This document shows positions 12,649 to 19,607 of a stretch of 21,983 nt of DNA, piece after piece. The translations under genes were made by a program, and so were the position numbers. The notes beneath the pieces were generated by a model. The model saw only the letters and a list, made by a program, of their open reading frames with translations, was not told the DNA's origin and ran no database searches. This stretch comes from a virus: positions 1 through 21,983 of the IMG/VR virus record IMGVR_UViG_3300008261_000179. One strand, written 5' to 3'. Each line of letters starts with the position of its first letter. Position 1 is the stretch's first letter.

Positions 12649-13149
12649 TTAGCCGTTAGCGACTTCGGCTTCGGAGACCTCGCCATTGAAGGAGACGAGG
12701 TTGGCTTCCTTGATGTTGAAGACTTCGGTCGGAGCCTTGGCGGAGGAGCGGGCGGAGGGGACGAGGAACTTCTCGAACTCGTCTCGGCTGACTTCCGTGC
12801 CGTTCACCTTGAAGGTGGACTTGGACTTCACGCCATTGACAGTCGTGAGGCGGAGGAACCGCTCACCCTTGTGGGCGATGACGAAGGGGAACTGCTCCCA
12901 CGAACCCCAAGCGAGGGGCTGGACTTCGGTGCGTTCACCCGTGGCGAACTCCGCCTTGGTGGAGGCGAGGTTGGCGAAGTTGACACCAGAGCGGAACACG
13001 CCCGTGGTGGTCTTCTCCAGCGTCACGCCCTTGAACTCGGCGGCGGGCTTGGGGTTGGACTTGAAGGTCACCGAAGCGAACTGTCCAGCGGAGGACAGGA
13101 AGGCGTTGATGACATTGTTGGTATTGGCGGGGGTCATAGCGTTGGGCAT
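12649..13149 (-). CDS. hypothetical protein, 166 residues
   Basis: No family recognised. The N-terminus is Asn/Ala-rich (MPNAMTPANTNNVINAFLSS), the centre strand-rich (ASVTFKSNPKPAAEFKGVTL, region about 25-45, then GSWEQFPFVIAHKGERFLRL), and the C-terminus reads GEVSEAEVANG. The aromatic and basic strands would suit a nucleic-acid or protein-binding barrel, but this is a guess. The start at 13149 is chosen for the CA-rich leader and ATATG context shared with the DUF932 gene; 13137 is an alternative. It has a dedicated 3' hairpin and lies next to the palindromic AT-rich region, which suggests a well-expressed protein. Confidence 0.7.
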   Translation of the reverse strand: MPNAMTPANTNNVINAFLSSAGQFASVTFKSNPKPAAEFKGVTLEKTTTGVFRSGVNFANLASTKAEFATGERTEVQPLAWGSWEQFPFVIAHKGERFLRLTTVNGVKSKSTFKVNGTEVSRDEFEKFLVPSARSSAKAPTEVFNIKEANLVSFNGEVSEAEVANG

Positions 13150-13399
13150 ATGTGTGTGTGTGGGTGAGAGAGTGGGTGGGAGGGAGCGGGTGATGTGTGC
13201 TGGGCGGGTGTCGGTTATTTCGATGTTGGAAGTAAGAACGATTTTCAAGCGGTTGCCAAGAACATTTTTCAGTCTGAAAACAAAAAAGTTGTAACTCATT
13301 GATAATCAACGACTTACGAAACTAACTTTTTTCTGTTTTGGAAAAGAAAATCGGAGAACAGAGTCGCAAACGGGGCGACAAAGCCCCAAGTTCGCACCA
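13150..13399. promoter_or_regulatory. AT-rich divergent region with nested palindromes (candidate origin or operator)
   Basis: The 250 nt between two divergent genes hold a perfect 7+1+7 palindrome, TTTTCAGTCTGAAAA (13266-13280), the palindrome TTGATAATCAA (13299-13309), and an inverted repeat of AAAACAAAAAAGTT (13277-13290) with AACTTTTTTCTGTTTT (13324-13339). The stretch 13260-13360 is far richer in A/T than its surroundings. This fits a replication origin or a regulatory region with bound protein. The gene-proximal 50 nt toward 13149 are a CA/GT-rich leader. No gene is seen here. Confidence 0.45.
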
Positions 13400-13750
13400 A
13401 TGAAACGCTCTCCGCTCAAACGCAAAAGCCCGATGCGTTCAAACAGCACGCTCAAATCAAAAGGTATCCAGAATACATTACGCACACACAGACCGATGCG
13501 GAGAGTGAGCAAGCAAAGGCAAAAGGAAAACAAACTCTACTCCGAGGTGCGTAAGCAATATCTCACTACACACCCACGATGCCAAGTGTGCATCGACTCG
13601 CCTGCGTGCGACATTCACCACAGGCGTGGACGATGGAAGTCTCGTCTCTACGACACGACATACTTCCTCGCTGTGTGCCGTCCGTGCCACGACCGCATAC
13701 ATCACAACCCAGAGTGGGCATACGAAAAAGGTCTGCTCCTTCCCCGATGA
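13400..13750 (+). CDS. HNH nuclease of phage type
   Basis: 116 residues. A very basic N-terminal 45 residues (KRSPLKRKSPMRS, then RRVSKQRQKENK) likely bind DNA. The nuclease core is C61-x-x-C64, D-I-H73-H74-R-R-G-R, then C93-R-P-C96-H97-D-R-I-H101 and N-P-E-W-A. This C-x-x-C / HH / C-x-x-C-H pattern is common in small phage HNH proteins encoded near replication and recombination genes. The next gene starts inside the stop codon (ATGA). Confidence 0.8.
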   Translation: MKRSPLKRKSPMRSNSTLKSKGIQNTLRTHRPMRRVSKQRQKENKLYSEVRKQYLTTHPRCQVCIDSPACDIHHRRGRWKSRLYDTTYFLAVCRPCHDRIHHNPEWAYEKGLLLPR

Positions 13751-14247
13751 TTGTAAGGCTCTCAAAAGACGAGGTGCAGTTCTGCACGCAAGCCGCCGTC
13801 CAGCGTTGGCTCATCAAGTTTGGCTCTACCGACCGCCCCAACTACGCAGAAGGAAAGGCAAACGGAAAATTGGAACACGAACTCGTTGCGAGCATACGCA
13901 CGCTGGTTGCCGAGTGGGCGGTGGCGAAGCACTACAACCTCACTTGGACTTTCCCCGTCTACCCCAACGACCTGCACGGCAAGCGTTCAGCCTTACCCGA
14001 TGTCGGCTTCAACGGAGAGGTGCGAACCATCCGCACGCAGTCGGGCATCCCCTTCTGGACTAAAGACGCTCACAGGGTCATCTACGGGGCGAAGGTGCTG
14101 GACTCCGAATACTTCCAAGAGGTCAAACTGTTCACGCCCTTCAACGCATCGGAGGCGATGGTTGACGAGTATCGGGACGAGAGCATCCAAGGATGGAGGA
14201 TGCCAATCCATCTGATAGATTCCGCTTGCACTACCCCGAAGGCGTGA
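13747..14247 (+). CDS. hypothetical protein, possible nuclease-like fold
   Basis: 166 residues. The start at 13747 overlaps the HNH stop by 4 nt. Residues about 40-60 are a helix (ELVASIRTLVAEWAVAKHYN); then ALPDVGFNGEVRTIRTQSG at 79-97, with D and E-x-R spaced roughly as in PD-(D/E)XK nucleases. The Lys expected in the E-x-K motif is Arg here, so nuclease activity is doubtful. The downstream half is strand-rich (HRVIYGAKVLDSEYFQEVKL). Context among replication genes supports a DNA-related role. I do not assign a family. Confidence 0.7.
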   Translation: MIVRLSKDEVQFCTQAAVQRWLIKFGSTDRPNYAEGKANGKLEHELVASIRTLVAEWAVAKHYNLTWTFPVYPNDLHGKRSALPDVGFNGEVRTIRTQSGIPFWTKDAHRVIYGAKVLDSEYFQEVKLFTPFNASEAMVDEYRDESIQGWRMPIHLIDSACTTPKA

Positions 14248-14282
14248 CGATAACAGGTGGACGGCACGAAGCCCTATCATAA

Positions 14283-14831
14283 ATGAGCAATTGGCAAGAG
14301 CGTCTTGAATGGAATCTGGCGGAGACGAGGAAACTCGCCATCGTCAACGACAAGAAGGCTGAAGCCAGACGCAAGAAGTTGGAACAGGCGAAGAAGGAAC
14401 TCATCGCCAAAGGCATCGACCCGAACCTCCTTACCACAGTCCCTCAAACCATCTCCCAAACCACAGCACGCAAAATGGAAAAACACGAACTCGACCTTGG
14501 CGACATCTGCCAAGTCACCTCTGGCAAGTTTGCCGACAAGAAAGTCCTCGTCATCAAGGCGGGCATCCAAACCAAGTTTGGAATGAAGACCATCACAGTC
14601 GAATACTTTGCCAACGGGCAGACGGGCGAAAAGATTTGGGTCAGTCCCGAACAACTCTCCTTCAAGGGCGAAGCCGATATGGAGACCGCCAACGCCATCA
14701 AGGAAGCCGACTATCAAGAGTGGAAGGCTCGCAAGCAGGCTGGCGTTCCTCCTGCGTCCTCGTTTAAGAAGAAGACTTGGGGCAATAAGCCCAAGGCTCC
14801 CGAAGGCGACGGAGACGACTCGTTTCTCTGA
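14283..14831 (+). CDS. hypothetical protein with coiled coil, KOW-like barrel and acidic tail
   Basis: 182 residues. Residues 1-45 are a charged helix (KKAEARRKKLEQAKKELIAK). Residues about 72-130 read GDICQVTSGKFADKKVLVIK, then TITVEYFANGQTGEKIWVSP, a pattern seen in KOW or SH3-like barrels that bind RNA, DNA or RNA polymerase. A basic linker follows, and the protein ends EGDGDDSFL, an acidic tip like SSB. The final codons TTT CTC TGA are followed in the +1 frame by coding-looking sequence to 15687, raising the possibility of a frameshift product. Confidence 0.7.
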   Translation: MSNWQERLEWNLAETRKLAIVNDKKAEARRKKLEQAKKELIAKGIDPNLLTTVPQTISQTTARKMEKHELDLGDICQVTSGKFADKKVLVIKAGIQTKFGMKTITVEYFANGQTGEKIWVSPEQLSFKGEADMETANAIKEADYQEWKARKQAGVPPASSFKKKTWGNKPKAPEGDGDDSFL

Positions 14832-14910
14832 AGAGGAGGGCGAACAGCCCTCCGCCAAGAACCCAGAAGGTTGGGAGATACTTCCCGCACGCATACAGCC
14901 CCACACGGAG

Positions 14911-15687
14911 TTGTGTGCGTTCGTATGCTCGCCTACGAAGGGCAACGGCAAAAAGGATAACAAAGGCGAAGAGATAGTGAACTGTCAGTTGATGACAGAC
15001 CCAGACCTCATCCGCCTTGTCGTGTCGATTGAGGAGCGTGAGTTTGAATGCAAGGTGTCTTACTGTCTTCGCTCCCGACCGAACATAGACTTGTGGTGGA
15101 TTGAGAAGGAGGCGGACTTAAAGGAGTGGCTGACCCAGCACGGACACGAGGAACTTGTGATGCCCGTATGCTCGTGCGTAATGCGTATGCACACGCCCTT
15201 GCGTGCGAAGATAGCGAGCGAGCGTGCGGAACAGCCCCTAACCCCACGGGAAGAGGTCAAGGCGACCTTCCGATGGGCATACAGCGTCAAGCGTGCCGAG
15301 AAGGGCAATCTGGTCGTGGAGGCGAGCAACGGGGCGGACACAGTCACCATCGACTACCAGACTGTAATAGACAAGCAGGAGAGAGCGGTAGTGGTTCACG
15401 CCTCGATGCGTATGGGGGAGAGGCACGCAGTAGCCAAGAGCGTCTTCTCATACAAGGCGGATGCCAAGATGCACACAGTCGGCATATGGACGCAGGCACA
15501 GAAAGCGATACACGCACAGCAGGCGGAATCGAACGGGATACCGAGCGAACCAGCGTCCTACGCCTTCGACAAGGCAATGAACATCGTTTGGCAGGGTGTG
15601 CGGGATGCTCTGGACGAGAAGCACGAGAAGAAGTCCAAGGCAAAGACGGAAAAGGACAGCGGATTGTTTGACCTTGAAGGCATCTGA
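14911..15687 (+). CDS. hypothetical protein, start uncertain (possible +1 frameshift extension of the preceding gene)
   Basis: From a TTG at 14911 the product is 258 residues; an ATG at 14992 would give 231. The frame is open and looks coding right back to the stop of the previous gene (EEEGEQPSAKNPEGWEILPA precedes 14911) without an ATG, GTG or TTG there, so the true N-terminus may come from a +1 shift at CTC TGA (14826-14831). Residues include SRPNIDLWWIEKEADLKEW, a Cys-containing strand (VMPVCSCVMRM) and a helical C-terminus with DALDEKHEKKSKAK, ending GLFDLEGI. I recognise no family. It precedes the primase-helicase gene by 77 nt, so a replication role is possible. Confidence 0.65.
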   Translation: MCAFVCSPTKGNGKKDNKGEEIVNCQLMTDPDLIRLVVSIEEREFECKVSYCLRSRPNIDLWWIEKEADLKEWLTQHGHEELVMPVCSCVMRMHTPLRAKIASERAEQPLTPREEVKATFRWAYSVKRAEKGNLVVEASNGADTVTIDYQTVIDKQERAVVVHASMRMGERHAVAKSVFSYKADAKMHTVGIWTQAQKAIHAQQAESNGIPSEPASYAFDKAMNIVWQGVRDALDEKHEKKSKAKTEKDSGLFDLEGI

Positions 15688-15717
15688 AAAAGTTGAACGA
15701 ATGTTCATTAGTAGTGG

Positions 15718-15746
15718 TTGACAGGCGTTGAGAGCGTGCGAGACTG
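15718..15746 (+). promoter_or_regulatory. weak candidate promoter before the primase-helicase gene
   Basis: TTGACA (15718-15723), 17-nt spacer, AGACTG. The -35 is perfect and sits 47 nt before the ATG, as in the better promoters, but the -10 is poor. It may need an activator or may not be used. Confidence 0.3.
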
Positions 15747-15764
15747 TGTGGGCACACACCTCGA

Positions 15765-17837
15765 ATGACGACCACGACCCCTTACGAGCGAGCCGCACGC
15801 TTTATGGCGGCAACCCCTCCAGCAGTATCTGGGCAGGATGGGCACGGAATGACATATTCATTGGCTGTTTCGCTGTATCACGGCTTCAATCTTTCCGAAC
15901 AGGAAACGCTGACGCTGATGCAGGCTTACAGCCTCAAATGCTCGCCTCCGTGGGGCGAAAGCGAAATCCGCCACAAGGTCAGAGATGCGATGAACAAGTC
16001 GCACAACAAGCCGCGTGGATGGCTGTTGACGGGCGATAACTCTGACTTGGCTCCCCGTAGGCACGGGGGCACGCAGGCTTCGAGCGTCACTCAATCGGGC
16101 AAGTTCAAGGTCAACTTGGGCAATGTGGCGAGCGTGCCCGAAGTGGAGCGTTTCAGCATCGAGCAACTTCTTACAAACTGCTTCAAGAAGGACGAAGTCA
16201 TCTGCATCACGAACGAGGCGGGCGAGACGGACGAGGGCAAGTTCTTCCCTGCGTCCAAGGGCACATTCCAGACTGTGCAATGGTGGCTGGACACCTTTTT
16301 TGGACCTAATCCCACGGACAGAGAGCATTTCCGAGACAAGCCTCAAGGGGCGTGGATTCGCATCAACCCCATCAAGGAGGGCGACTACTCTGGGCGTGAC
16401 GACAGCGTCAGCGTCTACCGCCACCTGCTGGTCGAGTTCGACACTCGTCCCAAGGAGGAGCAGTTCGCCATCTTCAAGCAGTCCAACCTGCCCATCTCCG
16501 CCATCGTAGACAGCGGAGGCAAGAGCCTCCACGCTTGGGTGCGGGTCGATGCCAAGGACTTCGAGGAATGGAAGACTCGCAGACAGATGGTCTTCGACTA
16601 CCTCTCCGACTACGAACCAGACGAAATGACGAAGAATCCGTCTCGCTGGAGTAGATTAGGTGGCATCTTCCGAGGCGAACACGAGCAACGCATCGTCGCC
16701 CTCAATGTGGGCGTTTCCAATTGGGACGAGTGGGTGTCTTATCTTGAGTCGCAGGAAGTCCCGCAAGAGGTCTCCGTGGAAGAGTTGATGCAGTATGACA
16801 CCGAGAACGACCCCACGACAGTCTTGGGCAATCGCTGGCTGTGCCAAGGCGGGTCTCTGTGCGTCATCGGGCAGTCGGGCATCGGCAAGTCGTCCTTCTT
16901 GATGCAGATGGCGATTATGTTGGCTATCGGTCGCCCGTTCTTTAACATCCAAGTGACCCGTCCGTATCGTTGCATCGTGATGCAGGCGGAGAACGACACC
17001 GGGGATTTGGCGGAGGCTTTCAAGGGAATCGTGGGTTCTATGTCCCTAACCCCAGAGGAGAAGGGTCTTTTGAAGACCAATATCAAGTTCTACCGAGAGA
17101 CTGTGAAGGTCGGTCTGGAGTTCGTGAAGCAAGCCCGCAAACTCATCGTCCACAACAAGGCCGACTTTTTCTTCGCAGACCCGTTGCTTTCGTTCGCCGG
17201 TGGGGACATCTCCAATCAAGCATACGCCTCGCAGTTCCTCCGCAATTGGATTCAGCCCGTGCTGATGGAGACCAAGGTAGTCTGGGTGTTCTTGCACCAT
17301 ACGGGCAAGCCCAAGAAGGCTGAAGAGAACTCTGCGGCGACTGTGTCTGACCTTGCCTACTCCGGATTGGGTTCGTCGGAACTCGTGAATTGGAGCCGTG
17401 AAGTCGCTGTTCTTCGCAGAACGGACAAAATCCGCCCCTTCTTTGAGTTGGTTCTCACCAAGAGAGGGAAGCGGGCTGGCCTCCTCGACAAGGACGGCAA
17501 AGCCACAGCCTTTATGAACCTCCGACACGCAGAGGGACGCATCCTCTGGGAGGTCAATGATGAGAATGTCCTGTCCAACTTCTCGATGAAGGATTTGCAG
17601 AAGATGGCGGATATGCCTCCGACCGAACACAACAACGACCCCGAACAGAGCCAACTCGTCCGCTACATCGCCTCCAAATTGGGGGTAGGAAACGCTACCG
17701 CATTCGATGTGGCGAACCACCTCATCCGCCTCTCCAACACCAATCCCGTCATCCTCTGGAACCACTCACGAGGTCATTGGCACGGGGTCAAGTGGAGCGA
17801 TTCGGCTATGAAAACCCTCGAAGCCGACCCGTTCTAA
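15765..17837 (+). CDS. primase-helicase (PriCT-like, AEP-like and RecA-like helicase regions)
   Basis: 690 residues. Residues about 6-85 (ARFMAATPPAVSGQDGHG, then CSPPWGESEIRHKVRDA) match the small helical region often attached to phage and plasmid primases. Residues 220-300 have LLVEFD (E224, D226) and SGGKSLHAWVRVD (H256), similar to motifs I and II of archaeo-eukaryotic primases. The RecA-like motor has Walker A GQSGIGKSS (369-377, K375), Walker B ADFFFADPLLSF (D472) and sensor-like HHTGK (511-515), as in AAA_25/RepA-type helicases. A helical C-terminal domain ends EADPF, like an SSB tip. The combined primase and helicase would start and drive replication forks. Confidence 0.85.
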   Translation: MTTTTPYERAARFMAATPPAVSGQDGHGMTYSLAVSLYHGFNLSEQETLTLMQAYSLKCSPPWGESEIRHKVRDAMNKSHNKPRGWLLTGDNSDLAPRRHGGTQASSVTQSGKFKVNLGNVASVPEVERFSIEQLLTNCFKKDEVICITNEAGETDEGKFFPASKGTFQTVQWWLDTFFGPNPTDREHFRDKPQGAWIRINPIKEGDYSGRDDSVSVYRHLLVEFDTRPKEEQFAIFKQSNLPISAIVDSGGKSLHAWVRVDAKDFEEWKTRRQMVFDYLSDYEPDEMTKNPSRWSRLGGIFRGEHEQRIVALNVGVSNWDEWVSYLESQEVPQEVSVEELMQYDTENDPTTVLGNRWLCQGGSLCVIGQSGIGKSSFLMQMAIMLAIGRPFFNIQVTRPYRCIVMQAENDTGDLAEAFKGIVGSMSLTPEEKGLLKTNIKFYRETVKVGLEFVKQARKLIVHNKADFFFADPLLSFAGGDISNQAYASQFLRNWIQPVLMETKVVWVFLHHTGKPKKAEENSAATVSDLAYSGLGSSELVNWSREVAVLRRTDKIRPFFELVLTKRGKRAGLLDKDGKATAFMNLRHAEGRILWEVNDENVLSNFSMKDLQKMADMPPTEHNNDPEQSQLVRYIASKLGVGNATAFDVANHLIRLSNTNPVILWNHSRGHWHGVKWSDSAMKTLEADPF

Positions 17838-17865
17838 CCATACGGGCACAACTATCCATTAAGCC

Positions 17866-18084
17866 GTGAATCAAATCACACCAGCACAACAGGAGACAGC
17901 GAGACACCGCAAGGTGGCGAGCGTAAGTTCGGAATCTAATCCGTTTGGCCGTTCGTATGTCCTCTTTTGGGGGTTAGGAGCCTTTTGTCAAGTGCCTTTT
18001 TCCCAATTTTCTCAAGTCATAAGTCCCTCTAATGCGAACCATTACCTCCCCTTCGGGGATGACAAATCCCAACCCCTTGACTAA
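17866..18084 (+). CDS. possible small protein with GTG start
   Basis: A 72-codon frame from GTG at 17866 (MNQITPAQQETARHRKVASV) to a TAA that shares its last base with the next ATG (TAATG). That overlap is typical of real gene pairs in this genome. Against it: the start is GTG, codon use looks less biased, and the frame covers an otherwise intergenic AT-rich stretch. The mixed composition (FWGLGAFCQVPFSQFSQV) suggests no domain. Confidence 0.35.
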   Translation: MNQITPAQQETARHRKVASVSSESNPFGRSYVLFWGLGAFCQVPFSQFSQVISPSNANHYLPFGDDKSQPLD

Positions 18085-18758
18085 TGGACTCACAACCCTC
18101 TGACAGTCAGTATCGTGAGGTGTCCATACCCTCCAACAAGCAGGGTATAGAAGCATATGCTTATTGGTTCAGTCAACAGGATACAGAGACCCAACGCTCC
18201 CTCATAGCCCAAGGGCTGGGCCCAGAAGCCCGTGAGGGCGATGGCAACTACACATTCGAGGTCAAGGCTGACCACCAAGCCTTCTCATACGAAGAGGAGC
18301 CGGCCATAGACCCCGACCCCATACCCCAACGCACATACACGGAAGACGAAGTGCAAGAGGTGGTTCGCAGGGTGGTAATGGCTATGCAACTATCCGAGTC
18401 ACCAGACTGCCTCTTCCAAGCACGCTGTATCCTCATAGCCTTCGGCATCGGTGACCCGCCCACCGAGACCGAGTTAGCCAAGCAACGGGACTGCTCCCGT
18501 CAGTTCGTATCCAAGAAGGTCAAACGCATCCAACAACTATTCAACCTCGCTCCCTCCCAATATATGCGTAGCGAGGTAGCCTGCAAGGCTTACGCTGACG
18601 CTTGGCACAAGAACCAAGCCAAACGCCAAGCCAAGCACTCTAAACGCCTCTTAACCCAAGCACGCCATATTAAACTACCAGACCAAAAAACACCCCCCAC
18701 CCCCCCACCCCCCCTTAAGGAATCTATTATAAAGTCTCCCCCAAGTGCGGGGTCGTAA
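18084..18758 (+). CDS. helix-turn-helix DNA-binding protein, candidate late regulator
   Basis: 224 residues. The N-terminal 85 residues are acidic and polar. Residues about 85-120 are helical (EVQEVVRRVVMAMQL), followed at 126-150 by PTETELAKQRDCSRQFVSKKVKRI, which fits a helix-turn-helix with the second helix SRQFVSKKVKRI contacting DNA, similar to sigma region 4 or Trp-repressor-like folds. The C-terminus is Lys/Arg-rich, then a Pro run encoded by C-tracts at 18693-18714. Its place just before the terminase genes suggests a regulator of late transcription. An alternative is a packaging or DNA-binding accessory protein. Confidence 0.7.
   Translation: MDSQPSDSQYREVSIPSNKQGIEAYAYWFSQQDTETQRSLIAQGLGPEAREGDGNYTFEVKADHQAFSYEEEPAIDPDPIPQRTYTEDEVQEVVRRVVMAMQLSESPDCLFQARCILIAFGIGDPPTETELAKQRDCSRQFVSKKVKRIQQLFNLAPSQYMRSEVACKAYADAWHKNQAKRQAKHSKRLLTQARHIKLPDQKTPPTPPPPLKESIIKSPPSAGS
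18693..18714 (+). repeat. run of three cytosine tracts inside the regulator gene
   Basis: C6 (18693-18698), C7 (18700-18706) and C7 (18708-18714), separated by single A residues. They encode a short Thr/Pro stretch. Such tracts can slip, changing the C-terminal frame. Confidence 0.7.
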
Positions 18759-18824
18759 GACACCACGATTTTCCCCAACTTGTTTAGACTCTTTTGAGAA
18801 CAGTCATAAACCAATCATAAAAGA

Positions 18825-19607
18825 ATGGCACAACAGAATGAGATAGCAGCGGCACTTGGGTTGACCAAGGGGCGGGTGTCGCAACTCGTAAAGGAGGGTA
18901 TGCCAACGACCTCGATTGAAGAGGCTCGTGCTTGGCGAGACTCCCGTAGGACGGAGATGCAAAACAGGGGGCATATTAGCCAGCCCGTCCAGCCGTTGAA
19001 CTTGAGTGGGTTGGACTCCATTTTGCAGTCGGTCACGGGGGAGACGGGTAACTCGGAAATGGATACCCGTGTTAACGAGCAGACGGAGTTGTGCCGTTTG
19101 ACGAGGCAGGTGTTTATGCAGGCGTTGCAGTCGGGCGACCCAGCACAGGGGAAGTTGTATGCGAACTACGACAGGGCGGTGGCTACCCTACTGCGGTTGG
19201 AGAAGGAAAGATTTGTCCGTATCCAAGAGGAGGGTAAGTTGATTGATGCGGAGGCAGCAGCAGCGAGGTTCAGCAAAGTTCTGTCGCAACTGCGGAGCCA
19301 GATTGAGCGAGCGGAACTGACCTTCGCCCCGAAGGCTAACCCCGACAATCCGAGCAAAGCCCTCAAGGCATATCGGGAGTTCAAGGAGGATGTGTTTCGG
19401 AAGATAGCGGAATACAGCCCGATGGTGCGAGATGGTTCACCCCAGATTGGGGACGACACGATTGGCATCAAGCCCCCGAACAGCCCCCTGTCGCATCTCT
19501 TCCCCACAGTAGGAGACTTGGAAGACGACCCCACTCCCAAGGGTGGAGGGTCTCTGGAAGACTTCACGGACGATGCCCTCGATGAGATGGGAGACGAAGA
19601 CCAATGA
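18825..19607 (+). CDS. terS: terminase small subunit
   Basis: 260 residues. The N-terminus EIAAALGLTKGRVSQLVKEG (about 6-25) is a winged or simple helix-turn-helix as in Nu1-type small terminases, which recognise the packaging site. A long helical centre (about 75-170, with RLTRQVFMQALQSG and ARFSKVLSQLRSQIERAEL) would mediate oligomerisation. The C-terminus is acidic (LEDFTDDALDEMGDEDQ) and probably docks the large subunit. The gene overlaps the large-subunit gene as ATGA. The identification depends on this neighbour; the long acidic tail is unusual but not unique. Two CATAAA copies lie just upstream, too close to the start for a promoter of the usual type. Confidence 0.75.
   Translation: MAQQNEIAAALGLTKGRVSQLVKEGMPTTSIEEARAWRDSRRTEMQNRGHISQPVQPLNLSGLDSILQSVTGETGNSEMDTRVNEQTELCRLTRQVFMQALQSGDPAQGKLYANYDRAVATLLRLEKERFVRIQEEGKLIDAEAAAARFSKVLSQLRSQIERAELTFAPKANPDNPSKALKAYREFKEDVFRKIAEYSPMVRDGSPQIGDDTIGIKPPNSPLSHLFPTVGDLEDDPTPKGGGSLEDFTDDALDEMGDEDQ

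Noticed and set aside
14608-14910. An ATG start at 14608 for the gene ending at 15687
   Set aside because: It would overlap the preceding gene by 224 nt in another frame, and the added residues are Arg/Pro-rich shadow-like sequence.
18780-18824. Promoter directly before terS (TTGAGA, 16 nt, CATAAA)
   Set aside because: The CATAAA copy in register lies only 3 nt before the ATG, so a transcript would start inside the gene; the other CATAAA has no good -35 at the right distance.
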